Shown here piece by piece: positions 1 through 6,958 of a DNA stretch of 18,164 nt. Positions within the stretch are counted from its first letter, which is position 1. Every line of letters starts with the position of its first letter. The position numbers and the translations under genes are program-made. Source of the stretch: CAYGDT01 sp964348745 (GTDB lineage Bacteria > Patescibacteriota > Gracilibacteria > Peribacterales > Peribacteraceae); assembly GCA_964348745.1 (NCBI GenBank), contig CAYGDT010000022.1, forward strand, positions 1 through 18,164, given 5' to 3'. The notes under the pieces were generated by a model. The model was not told the DNA's origin and made no database searches. It was given only the letters and a program-made list of their open reading frames with translations.

Positions 1-355
1 GTTAAATAAAGATCCGCATCTCAAACAGGAGGCAGACGTCGGTTTCGAGAAACCGGATAAAAAGCGCGCCACGCTCCAAGACGTCATGGAACTTGTGTCG
101 AAGTACTACTCTGTTTCCATCGATGACATCATCGGGGCATCGCGGGTGCGCGAAGTTCTCACACCGCGTCAGGTTGCCATGTTTATTGGCAAGAAGTATC
201 TGCGTATCAGTTTCGGGCAACTGGGGGAGGTGTTCGGCAATCGCGACCACACGACTGTCATGAATTCCTGCAGCAAGATAGAGCGCTGCCTGCTGAGTGA
301 TCATAATGTCCTGCGCGAGGTGCATACGCTGACCAGTGAGTTGGGATTGCGCTAG
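1..355 (+). CDS. dnaA: Chromosomal replication initiator DnaA, C-terminal fragment (5' end outside window)
   Basis: DnaA binds DnaA boxes at the origin and starts chromosome replication. The open frame enters from the left edge (first full codon at base 2) and ends in TAG at 353-355, so about 117 C-terminal residues are visible. They correspond to domain IV, the double-stranded DNA-binding helix-turn-helix. Visible hallmarks are a TPRQVAMFIGKKY segment, matching the family's PRQ-IAMYL basic-loop region, and FGNRDHTTVMNS, the DnaA signature in which DHTTV contacts the box. The AAA+ domain lies upstream of the window. The next gene is thrS after 36 bases, not dnaN, so the usual dnaA-dnaN order is absent here. 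The identification is firm. Whether the full gene is intact cannot be judged. Confidence 0.93.
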   Translation, partial: LNKDPHLKQEADVGFEKPDKKRATLQDVMELVSKYYSVSIDDIIGASRVREVLTPRQVAMFIGKKYLRISFGQLGEVFGNRDHTTVMNSCSKIERCLLSDHNVLREVHTLTSELGLR

Positions 356-391
356 AAGATTTTCCTTTTCCTTGCTACGCTTCTTGCACGT

Positions 392-2191
392 ATGAAGGAT
401 GTGTCATCTGTCGACGGCCTCTACAAAATGCGCCATTCCCTCGCGCATGTGCTTGCGCAGGCGGTTCTCAAGCTTTGGCCTGATACGAAGATCAGTATCG
501 GTCCACCGATCGATACGGGGTGTTATTACGATTTTTTCTTCAAGCAGCCGATCTCCGATGCCGATTTCAAATCGATCGAAAAAGAAATGCGTTCGATTAT
601 TAACAAGGGGCAAACCTTTGCATCCGAAAGTCTTCCTGTCGACAAAGCCATTGCTTTCTGGAAGGGCAAGGGGCAGCCGTTTAAAGTGGAATTGATAGAA
701 GATCTTAAGAAGGGAGGGGAGACGGAGGTTACCAATTACCGCAATGTCGATGCACAGGGGAACGAGACGTTTGTCGATCTTTGCAAAGGCGGACATGTGG
801 AGAATCTCAAAGAAATTCCTGCCGATGGTTTTAAACTGATGAGCCTCGCGGGTGCGTACTGGCGCGGCGATGAAAAGCGGGAACAGCTGACGCGTATCTA
901 CGTAGCGGCGTTTGAGAGTAAAGATGCATTGCAAAAATATCTCACGATGCTCGAAGAAGCTAAAAAACGCGATCATCGAAAGTTAGGGAAAGAGCTCGGA
1001 CTCTTTACATTCTCCGAGCGCGTTGGACCCGGTTTGCCGCTCTTTTTGCCGAAGGGTGAGATGATCAAGGATACGCTGGAGCGCTACATTCGGGCGTTGA
1101 AGGAAGCACTTGGATACACGTTTGTGTGCATTCCGCATATCGCAAAGACGGAGCTGTATGAGCGCAGCGGACATCTTGGGAAATACGACGCAATGATGCC
1201 GATCATGGAAGACGCGGAAGGGGGAAAATACGTTCTCAAACCCATGAACTGCCCGCATCATTTTGAGCTGTATAACGCCCAGAAACATAGCTATCGAGAG
1301 TTTCCGATCCGCTATGCGGAGAACACCACCTGCTACCGCAACGAAAAGAGCGGAGAGCTCTCGGGACTTACGCGCGTCAAAGCGCTGACGCAAGACGATA
1401 CGCATCACTTCGTCCGGCACGATCAGATCGAACAGGAGATCGAAATGATTTTAGGACTCATGGAGCGCGTCTTCAAAACATTCGGATTCGACACCATCTC
1501 GGTGAAAATTTCCGTCCGAGATCCGAGCGCAAAGGGCAAGTATTTCGGCGGTGACGAACTCTGGGAGAAATCGGAGCAGACACTCATTGCATCGGTGAAA
1601 CGGTGGGGCGTTCCATACCGTATCGACGAGGGAGAAGCTGCATTCTACGGACCGAAGATCGATATCGACGTCAACGATGCGCTCGGAAGAGGATGGCAGC
1701 TGACGACCGTGCAGTTGGACTTTAACCAGCCGGAAAACTTCGATATGACGTACATCGCAGCTGATGGAAAAGAGCACCGCCCCGCGGTATTGCATGTGGC
1801 AATTCTCGGCTCCACACAGCGACTGATGGGTATTCTCATCGAACATTTTGCCGGCCACTTCCCGCTCTGGCTTTCGCCGGTGCAGGTCGGGGTTCTCCCT
1901 GTTGCCGGAGCGCACGAGGAGTATGCCGGCGAGGTGATCACCCGACTCAAGCAGCAGGGGATTCGCACGCAGATATTTGGTTCCGAAGAATCGCTCGGCA
2001 AACGCATTCGCGAAGGAGAAAAGATGAAGATCCCGTATTTGCTCGTACTCGGGGACAAAGAGAAAGAGGGAAGCACGGTTTCTGTGCGCAACACAAAGAC
2101 GGGAGTCCAAGAAACGGTCGCACTGGACGCGTTTATTAAAAAGACCGCCGAGGATATCCTTGAGCGCAGGATCGAGGTGTCGATAGGATAA
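392..2191 (+). CDS. thrS: Threonine--tRNA ligase lacking the TGS domain
   Basis: The 599-residue class II synthetase charges tRNA-Thr in the cytoplasm. The editing (N2) domain starts almost at the N-terminus: HSLAH (H15, H19) and CKGGH (C131, H135) supply the expected editing-site residues. The catalytic core follows, with KPMNCPHH (zinc ligand C287), motif 2 around CYRNEKSGELSGLTR (about 314-328), QDDTHHF (H338), and motif 3 ILGSTQR with H468 just before it. The last ~110 residues are the anticodon-binding domain (PVQVGVLP..., VLGDKE). Compared with the ~640-residue E. coli enzyme the N-terminal TGS domain of about 60 residues is missing. Only 36 bases separate this start from the dnaA stop, so the domain is not hidden upstream in frame. 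No Shine-Dalgarno precedes the ATG. A TACGCT at 376-381 could be a weak -10. Confidence 0.96.
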   Translation: MKDVSSVDGLYKMRHSLAHVLAQAVLKLWPDTKISIGPPIDTGCYYDFFFKQPISDADFKSIEKEMRSIINKGQTFASESLPVDKAIAFWKGKGQPFKVELIEDLKKGGETEVTNYRNVDAQGNETFVDLCKGGHVENLKEIPADGFKLMSLAGAYWRGDEKREQLTRIYVAAFESKDALQKYLTMLEEAKKRDHRKLGKELGLFTFSERVGPGLPLFLPKGEMIKDTLERYIRALKEALGYTFVCIPHIAKTELYERSGHLGKYDAMMPIMEDAEGGKYVLKPMNCPHHFELYNAQKHSYREFPIRYAENTTCYRNEKSGELSGLTRVKALTQDDTHHFVRHDQIEQEIEMILGLMERVFKTFGFDTISVKISVRDPSAKGKYFGGDELWEKSEQTLIASVKRWGVPYRIDEGEAAFYGPKIDIDVNDALGRGWQLTTVQLDFNQPENFDMTYIAADGKEHRPAVLHVAILGSTQRLMGILIEHFAGHFPLWLSPVQVGVLPVAGAHEEYAGEVITRLKQQGIRTQIFGSEESLGKRIREGEKMKIPYLLVLGDKEKEGSTVSVRNTKTGVQETVALDAFIKKTAEDILERRIEVSIG

Positions 2192-2199
2192 GCTTCTGG

Positions 2200-2205
2200 T
2201 ACAAT
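2200..2205 (+). promoter_or_regulatory. -10 box of the Lgt-like gene (leaderless spacing)
   Basis: TACAAT (5 of 6 matches to TATAAT) lies 9 bases after the thrS stop and exactly 6 bases before the ATG at 2212. Transcription would start at or beside the start codon. No convincing -35 is seen. Confidence 0.6.
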
Positions 2206-2211
2206 CTTCCC

Positions 2212-3135
2212 ATGTTCGAAGCATTCTCCATTGGACCGGCGATCATTTGGATGCGTGTGATTTTCCTGCTTCTGGGGATCGCCGTTTCCGTAGAATTTTT
2301 CTTACGACTTGCCGAGAGCGCCAATCTTTCACTCCAGCATTTCCGTGAATATGGCATTCAGTTTCTTCTTGGCTTTTTGCTCTGTGGCAGGCTTGTCGGG
2401 ATCATCGCTCAATATCGTGTGTATCTGCGCGACCCACTGCGTTTCTTTGTTCCATGGGACGGAACATTCAGTTTTATCGGTGCGGCTGTCGGTATTGGAG
2501 CCGTGCTCTACTGGGTGACACGCTCGCATCGCAGCACGTTTCTCCAGTGGCTCGATGTGCTGCTTCCTGCTGCGATTTTCGGAGCGGCGTTCGATTGGTT
2601 TGGACAGTTTATGTCCGGTCAGGCGTATGGAAAACCGGCGGATCTTCCGTGGGCTGTCACCTACGATGCGATGAGCGTGCGTTATACCGTGCCCATCCAC
2701 CCTGTGCAGCTCTATTACGCGTTCACCCTGCTTGCGATGACGTTTATTTTGCTCGTTGTTCGCAAGCACAGTACGCGTGCCGGCGCCGAAACATTCTTCG
2801 GTATCCTCAGTCTGAGCTTAGCAACGTTTGTTTTTGAGTATTTTCGCGGGGATTTTTCCATTCCTGTGTTTGCGACGAAAGCAGACTTTGTCGTATTGAT
2901 CGCACTCTTTCTGAGTCTCGGGGTTTTTTCCGCCGTGGAGCTTACGTTGTCGAAGCGAATGATGTTGGCGTACGAAGGCTTGCTCATTGGTTTTTTTGGA
3001 GTGTACCTGATTGCGAGAAGCTGGCTGCCGTTTGCCACGTTTGAATTGCGTTTCAGTCAGCTGCTGGCAGTGCTCTCGTTCCTTGCAACGTTTGTGTACG
3101 TCGTGGTGCATCGTCGAAAGTATCCGCACTTGTAA
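2212..3135 (+). CDS. Lgt-family (prolipoprotein diacylglyceryl transferase-like) membrane protein, catalytic residues apparently lost
   Basis: This 307-residue polytopic protein has the Lgt fold pattern: CGRLVGIIAQY (58-68), TFSFIGAAVG (85-94), the cytoplasmic-loop segment DWFGQFMSGQAYG (128-140) followed by LPW, IHPVQLY (162-168), and FEYFRGD (208-214). Lgt attaches diacylglycerol to the lipobox cysteine of prolipoproteins in the cytoplasmic membrane. Aligned by eye to E. coli Lgt, several key positions differ: His103 becomes I89, Arg143 W129, Asn146 Q132, Glu151 Q137 and Arg239 T205. Gly154 (G140) and Glu243 (E209) are kept. Two or three extra hydrophobic helices follow at about 225-245 and 252-300. 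Family membership is likely, but normal lipoprotein-modifying activity is doubtful. The protein may be a divergent paralogue with another substrate. The start is fixed by the -10 box 6 bases upstream. Confidence 0.75.
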   Translation: MFEAFSIGPAIIWMRVIFLLLGIAVSVEFFLRLAESANLSLQHFREYGIQFLLGFLLCGRLVGIIAQYRVYLRDPLRFFVPWDGTFSFIGAAVGIGAVLYWVTRSHRSTFLQWLDVLLPAAIFGAAFDWFGQFMSGQAYGKPADLPWAVTYDAMSVRYTVPIHPVQLYYAFTLLAMTFILLVVRKHSTRAGAETFFGILSLSLATFVFEYFRGDFSIPVFATKADFVVLIALFLSLGVFSAVELTLSKRMMLAYEGLLIGFFGVYLIARSWLPFATFELRFSQLLAVLSFLATFVYVVVHRRKYPHL

Positions 3136-3195
3136 AATGCGCAATGACCAATTGCATTGCTCTGAACATCTATTATCTGTATCTTCTTGTTTATC

Positions 3196-3585
3196 ATGCA
3201 GACAGTACAATCTTTTCTCGCACCGTGGCTCGTGTTTCTCGCAGAGGATCCCGCGCTGCGCATGTTGCAGATTTCTATGCTTCTTGCAGGATTCTTCACT
3301 ATCTTTCTTGTTTTTTTTACAACGCGCGACATCCTGCTGAGAACGCATTCGTTCTGGTATATGTTTGTGTCCATACTTCTTGTTGCAGGGTTACCTGTTG
3401 CAGGATTTCTGCTGTACATACTCATCCGACCACCGCGTACTATCAAAGAACGTGAGATGGAATCACTGCTCTCAGAAGTGCTTGTCTCGTTACGCAAGAA
3501 CGACCGCCGCCAGCAGGGAGATAAAAAAGCGGGCATCGTCAAGAAGCAACGGCAGTCCGGCGACGTCGAAGAAATTGCCTTGTAG
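3196..3585 (+). CDS. Small two-helix membrane protein, unknown function
   Basis: I do not recognise a function. The 129-residue product has an N-terminal amphipathic stretch, transmembrane helices at about 24-43 and 54-77, then RPPRTIKEREMESLLSEV and a charged, Lys/Arg/Gln-rich tail of about 50 residues that probably faces the cytoplasm. A basic RPP-type exit from the second helix followed by a short acidic helix is, from memory, common among small CPR membrane proteins. I chose ATG 3196. An in-frame TTG at 3187 would add three residues (MFI). TATTAT at 3171-3176 or TATCTT at 3179-3184 could serve as -10 boxes, and neither choice gives a Shine-Dalgarno. It sits between the Lgt-like gene and another small membrane protein. 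Confidence 0.7.
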   Translation: MQTVQSFLAPWLVFLAEDPALRMLQISMLLAGFFTIFLVFFTTRDILLRTHSFWYMFVSILLVAGLPVAGFLLYILIRPPRTIKEREMESLLSEVLVSLRKNDRRQQGDKKAGIVKKQRQSGDVEEIAL

Positions 3586-3647
3586 CCTGAAGATAGGCAG
3601 GTCAATTTCATCTTATTTTTACACTTTGCGCACGGTGTTTAAAGCAT

Positions 3648-3653
3648 TACAAT
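3648..3653 (+). promoter_or_regulatory. -10 box of the 136-residue membrane protein gene (leaderless spacing)
   Basis: TACAAT (5 of 6) is separated from the ATG at 3660 by the six bases CCTCCC, the same spacing as at 2200. A weak -35 (TTTGCG at 3625-3630, 17-base spacer) is possible. Confidence 0.6.
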
Positions 3654-3659
3654 CCTCCC

Positions 3660-4070
3660 ATGAAAGATTTTCTGATCTACCTTCTCTGGCCGAATCCTCC
3701 TACGCCCGACTACGGCGATACAAAAGTCATCACTGTACTTCTTCTGTGTGGGCTTCTGATTTTCGCATCGTTTGCAATCAAGCATTGGCGCAAGCGTCAG
3801 AGTAATGCAATGACGCGAAAACTGTCGCGATCCTGGTCGACCGCATGTCTCTGGTTTGGATTCGTCGGTCTTTTCCTCGCCGTGTGTCGCGTCGAGGGTA
3901 TTAGTTACATCTCCATGCGCGTGTGGTGGGGTGTTTGGGTCGTCTCTGCAGCTCTGTACATCGCTCTGCAGGTCAAACTATTTACTCTTCGTCATTACAC
4001 CGTTTTGCCACATGAGAGCGCTCCGCAGGATCCGAAGGAAAAATACCTGCCGAAGCGAAAACGGAAGTAG
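3660..4070 (+). CDS. Three-helix membrane protein, unknown function
   Basis: The 136-residue protein is not recognisable by function. Hydrophobic helices lie at about 22-40, 60-77 and 87-107, with basic loops after the first helix (KHWRKRQ) and a strongly basic C-terminus ending KRKRK. By the positive-inside rule the loop after the first helix is cytoplasmic. Between helices 2 and 3 is a CRVEGISYISMR segment. From memory, similar RYEGIPFLSMR-type motifs occur in short CPR membrane proteins, but I cannot verify this here. The start is supported by the -10 box 6 bases upstream, so it probably has its own promoter. It is the third membrane protein in a row and precedes corA by 40 bases. Confidence 0.72.
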   Translation: MKDFLIYLLWPNPPTPDYGDTKVITVLLLCGLLIFASFAIKHWRKRQSNAMTRKLSRSWSTACLWFGFVGLFLAVCRVEGISYISMRVWWGVWVVSAALYIALQVKLFTLRHYTVLPHESAPQDPKEKYLPKRKRK

Positions 4071-4110
4071 CGCGAGCGGCATTTAGCACATTTCATCTTC
4101 CTCATCGGAT

Positions 4111-5022
4111 ATGCGCTCTCTTAGCTACCAAGGTGTCACATGGCACGACGATCCGGCACCGACAGAGCAAGTGCTGGCGCAGTTGCAACAGCAGTACGGA
4201 TTTCATGACCTCGATATAGAAGATTGTTTGAGTGAGCACGAACGACCGAAGATCGAGGAATACGACACGTATCTTTTTTTAGTGTTCCACATTCCGTATC
4301 GCGCCAAGCGATCCAATCGCATCGTCAAAGAGGAGGTGAACATCTTCATGGGGCAGGATTTCTTCATTACGCTGCATCGCGGCAAAATCTCCGTGCTCGA
4401 TGAATTATGGAATGATGTAGAGAATGTCGAAAGCGTTCGCAGGGAATATTTGCAGCACGGAACAGGGTTTTTCCTGTACGAACTCATGCATATGTTCTTC
4501 GATGACGTCTTTCCATTGGTGGATGGTATCCGGAAGGATCTGCGTCGCATGGAGGAAGTATTGTTTGAATCGGACGAAGAAGTGGATCTTTTGCGCGATA
4601 TCATGAATGTAAAACGCAATATCATCTCCCTGCGGTCGATCCTTCTCCCTCAACGTACCTTGATTGCCACGCTGGAACACAAAAACAAGAAATTTGTCCC
4701 CAATGAGTTGGGAATCTACTTCGACGACATTCTCGATGCAATCGAGAGACAATGGGCGCTGCTTGATACCGCGAAGGAAATGATCGACGCGTTGCAGGAT
4801 ACGCATGAATCCTGGCTGACTCACAAGACAAATGCGGTCATTCAACTTCTGACGATTTTTTCGGTGATCATGTTACCGCTTACGTTTATGACGGGGCTCT
4901 ATGGAATGAATGTTCGCCTGCCATTCGAGACGCATCCGGAAGCGTTTTTCATCGTTCTCGGCCTCATGGGCGTCCTTATTGTCGGAATGCTGCTGTTTTT
5001 CACCAGAAAGCATTGGCTGTGA
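4111..5022 (+). CDS. corA: CorA-type Mg2+/Co2+ channel
   Basis: The 303-residue protein belongs to the CorA metal-ion transporter family, pentameric channels that import Mg2+ (and Co2+/Ni2+) through the cytoplasmic membrane. The diagnostic YGMN motif is at 264-267 at the end of the first transmembrane helix (about 245-263). The second helix spans about 278-297 and is followed by a short basic tail (RKHWL). Residues 1-240 form the cytoplasmic alpha/beta and long-helix funnel domain, with the family-typical ED-x-L-x4-RPKIEEY-DTYLFLVF stretch near 37-59. Length is normal. No Shine-Dalgarno is present. The upstream gap is 40 bases, so it could be read from the preceding gene's promoter or from a weak one. 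The stop is TGA, showing that UGA terminates translation here. Confidence 0.94.
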   Translation: MRSLSYQGVTWHDDPAPTEQVLAQLQQQYGFHDLDIEDCLSEHERPKIEEYDTYLFLVFHIPYRAKRSNRIVKEEVNIFMGQDFFITLHRGKISVLDELWNDVENVESVRREYLQHGTGFFLYELMHMFFDDVFPLVDGIRKDLRRMEEVLFESDEEVDLLRDIMNVKRNIISLRSILLPQRTLIATLEHKNKKFVPNELGIYFDDILDAIERQWALLDTAKEMIDALQDTHESWLTHKTNAVIQLLTIFSVIMLPLTFMTGLYGMNVRLPFETHPEAFFIVLGLMGVLIVGMLLFFTRKHWL

Positions 5023-5041
5023 TCGATGGTGCCCAGGAAAC

Positions 5042-5070
5042 TTGACAGAGAAATCTCCATGGGTCACCAT
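5042..5070 (+). promoter_or_regulatory. Promoter that decides the start of the Ser-rich membrane protein gene
   Basis: A perfect -35 TTGACA (5042-5047) is followed 17 bases later by CACCAT (5065-5070, a weak -10). The next in-frame ATG is at 5080, 9 bases after the -10. This argues against the earlier ATGs at 5026 and 5059, which lie upstream of or inside the promoter. Confidence 0.5.
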
Positions 5071-5079
5071 ATCCCTCCT

Positions 5080-5979
5080 ATGCCTCTCAAGCACTTTACC
5101 GAAACGTTTCTGGTCGTTTTACTTGGCGCAGTCATCGTATGTACAGGATTGCTGATCGCCACTCTGCCCGATCTTCCGGAAGGAGCGCTGCCGTGGGCGG
5201 TGCTATTTGTTCTCAGCCTAGTGTACCCGCTCTCGCTGTACTCGCTTTTCCAGGCGCGCAGAGCCGATAACCTTTTTAGAAACTTGCATTGGTTTCCGGC
5301 GCTTATGCTTCTGATATGGCTTGCACTCCAAGGAGTGGTTCTCAGCGGTCTGCTTTCACTTGCCCAGATTGCAGTCTATACATGGGGTTGGACGCTCGGC
5401 GCGGTCGTTGTCGGGTTTGTTTTTCTCGTTGCCTTCTGCTTGAAGGTCATACGGCGTCGTCTGCCGCGTCTTATCTGGCTGGGACTGATTCTTGTTCCGT
5501 TTGCAGCACTGGCAATGGTTAGTCAGCAAGGTGATACACAGTACGAGGGGCAATTGGCGTCGATACTCTGGGGATCGGATTTCTGGAATGTCGATGAAGC
5601 TGGAATGCTCGCAAGCTGGCTGCAGATGCGCGCAATCGTGAGCGACACGACGAATGTCAATCCTTCGGACGATGCAGGGGAGGAGGCTTGGCGCGAGCGC
5701 CTGCGCATGCAGCAGCGTCGAGAAGAGCGCATTGCAGCGCGCAGCGAATCAGAAGGTTCCTCAAAAAATTCTGAAGGATCGGCTATGGCCACAAGTGATT
5801 CTTCCTCTTCCGTTTCGGTGATGCCGGAACACACTTCTTCTACAATGATGATCGGACAGAGTAGCAGCATGCCGAGCAAGCTCCCCAGTGCAGGGTTCAG
5901 CTGGAGCGCGATTCTCCTGACGCTTGCCGGTGCGTATTGCGCTTCTTTGCACGCGAGTGCGCAGCGTCGCAGAGGATAA
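5080..5979 (+). CDS. Six-helix membrane protein with Ser-rich external domain and LPSAG sorting-like tail
   Basis: I do not recognise a family. From ATG 5080 the product is 299 residues, with helices at about 7-28, 37-58, 71-95, 101-121 and 131-148. A long hydrophilic region (about 149-270) follows: a mixed segment, a basic Arg/Glu helix (WRERLRMQQRREERIAAR) and a Ser/Met-rich low-complexity stretch. The C-terminus is LPSAG (268-272), a hydrophobic helix (273-291) and RRRG, which resembles an LPxTG-type wall-sorting signal. Basic loops after helices 2 and 4 place them inside, so the Ser-rich domain is outside and the final RRR inside, consistent with that reading. An earlier ATG at 5026, 4 bases after the corA stop, would add 18 residues, but the TTGACA box favours 5080. 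Confidence 0.72.
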   Translation: MPLKHFTETFLVVLLGAVIVCTGLLIATLPDLPEGALPWAVLFVLSLVYPLSLYSLFQARRADNLFRNLHWFPALMLLIWLALQGVVLSGLLSLAQIAVYTWGWTLGAVVVGFVFLVAFCLKVIRRRLPRLIWLGLILVPFAALAMVSQQGDTQYEGQLASILWGSDFWNVDEAGMLASWLQMRAIVSDTTNVNPSDDAGEEAWRERLRMQQRREERIAARSESEGSSKNSEGSAMATSDSSSSVSVMPEHTSSTMMIGQSSSMPSKLPSAGFSWSAILLTLAGAYCASLHASAQRRRG

Positions 5980-6002
5980 ACTTAGGGAACCTCTGAAAAA
6001 TG

Positions 6003-6872
6003 TCATGGTGAGCTCGTCGAACCATGCATTTTCTCTGATCCGAAGAACTTCTCCAGCATCTTTCGTATTTGCCTCGCTTCCGCGATGTCCTTTCGAATAT
6101 TCAGTGTGCACTTTGCGCGCATCCGAAAGACATCCGAAAAGAGTGCAGGGTCGAATTGATCGATTGCCTCGACGGTTTTAAAGAAGAATCCAAAGTACGT
6201 GCTGATGGCTTCGGGCATCACGCAATCAACGAGATAATCGCCACAGAGCCAGAGCGCATAGCCTTCTTTCGGGAGAGGGGAGTGATCGGTGCACATACTT
6301 CCCATACCTTGGACGCGGATAGCCTTCATACCATACTGATCCAGAAACGTATCGTTGCCGTAGAGTATACACTGCTGTACTCCTTCGTTTGCAAGACCTT
6401 GGTAGAGCCTCTGCTCCGTCGCTGGCATGCCGAGCGAATACCAGGGATGGGAGTTGTACATGTACCACGTTTTTTGATTCTCTATGTGAGCTAATTCCAA
6501 AAGCGAATGGTTCCACGCCGGATCGAGATCTTGGAGAGAATCGGCGACGATCGTGATCCGTTCTCCATCGCGTATCGCTTTCAATTCCTTCGCGCTCGTG
6601 AGATTTTTCTTCTGGAGATTTCGTGCCTCTTCCACAAACCGAGCGATGTGCGAAATCCAAACTGCATTGAGTTGGATACTTCCGTGGGATCGTACGATGA
6701 CTTGCTCGCTTTCGAGTTCCTTCAGGAGTCGATAGAGAGTGGCAACCGACGGAGAGAGTCCAGCATTCTTCTTTAGCATCTTTCGTAATGCGTCGGTTGA
6801 GATGCTCGGAGAGTGTGCAAGAATCTCAAGGACGGTACTTTGCAGAGGATGGAGTGGGTCGAGGGAGGGCAT
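6003..6872 (-). CDS. Winged-helix transcriptional regulator with unrecognised C-terminal domain
   Basis: The 289-residue protein begins with a winged-helix DNA-binding domain. It has a helix at 10-20, a second helix ISTDALRKMLKK (24-35), a recognition helix LSPSVATLYRLLKELESE (39-56) and a wing with beta strands QVIVRSHGSIQLN (57-69). Residues 77-100 form a probable linker helix. Residues 101-275 are a separate alpha/beta domain with TIVADS, a Trp/Tyr-rich segment (TWYMYNSHPWYSLGMP, 135-150), QCILYGND and ALWLCGDYLVDCVMP. It may sense a ligand, in the manner of TrmB-type effector domains, but I cannot assign it. It is divergent from the Cys-rich gene, and the shared intergenic region has paired inverted repeats, so it probably represses itself and its neighbour. 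It converges on the previous gene 23 bases away. Confidence 0.75.
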   Translation of the reverse strand: MPSLDPLHPLQSTVLEILAHSPSISTDALRKMLKKNAGLSPSVATLYRLLKELESEQVIVRSHGSIQLNAVWISHIARFVEEARNLQKKNLTSAKELKAIRDGERITIVADSLQDLDPAWNHSLLELAHIENQKTWYMYNSHPWYSLGMPATEQRLYQGLANEGVQQCILYGNDTFLDQYGMKAIRVQGMGSMCTDHSPLPKEGYALWLCGDYLVDCVMPEAISTYFGFFFKTVEAIDQFDPALFSDVFRMRAKCTLNIRKDIAEARQIRKMLEKFFGSEKMHGSTSSP

Positions 6873-6881
6873 TCGCAGACG

Positions 6882-6910
6882 ATGATATTCTTAAAAAATA
6901 AGAATTTCAA
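6882..6910 (-). promoter_or_regulatory. Promoter of the winged-helix regulator gene
   Basis: On the minus strand TTGAAA (6905-6910, 5 of 6) is followed by a 17-base spacer and TATCAT (6882-6887, 5 of 6). The ATG (6872) is 9 bases downstream, so the transcript would be leaderless or nearly so. The spacer is filled by the inverted repeat at 6887-6905. Confidence 0.65.
6887..6905. promoter_or_regulatory. Putative operator 1 (ATTCT-N9-AGAAT)
   Basis: This is a perfect inverted repeat ATTCTTA-AAAAA-TAAGAAT lying between the -35 and -10 boxes of the regulator promoter. A protein bound here would block that promoter. It matches the second dyad at 6927-6945 in both half-sites and spacing. Confidence 0.6.
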
Positions 6911-6926
6911 TACTATTAAGTCACAT

Positions 6927-6945
6927 ATTCTTGATATTTTAGAAT
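6927..6945. promoter_or_regulatory. Putative operator 2 (ATTCT-N9-AGAAT)
   Basis: ATTCT (6927-6931) and AGAAT (6941-6945) form the same dyad as operator 1 with the same 9-base gap. Its centre is 40 bp from the first, close to four helical turns. Counting the preceding AT, the two copies share about 16 of 21 bases. It overlaps the likely promoter elements of the Cys-rich gene. Confidence 0.6.
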
Positions 6946-6958
6946 GTATCAGCACAAT
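6931..6958 (+). promoter_or_regulatory. Possible promoter elements of the Cys-rich protein gene
   Basis: Two readings are possible. TTGATA (6931-6936) with CACAAT (6953-6958, 16-base spacer) would give a leaderless start at ATG 6966, 7 bases downstream. TAGAAT (6940-6945) as -10 would instead serve ATG 6957 from 11 bases upstream. Operator 2 overlaps both. Confidence 0.4.

Noticed and set aside
404..976. Long minus-strand open frames inside thrS (also 983-1420 and 1451-2224)
   Set aside because: They lie opposite a clear conserved gene, have no family features and no promoter, and reflect codon bias of thrS.
3141..3160. Small inverted repeat GCAATG/CATTGC after the Lgt-like gene as a terminator
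   Set aside because: The stem is 6 bp with an 8-base loop and no T-run follows, so it is too weak to call.
6813..6956. Extending the Cys-rich protein upstream to 6813
   Set aside because: The extension overlaps the start of the regulator, runs through both operators and promoters, and the zinc module begins only after 6957.
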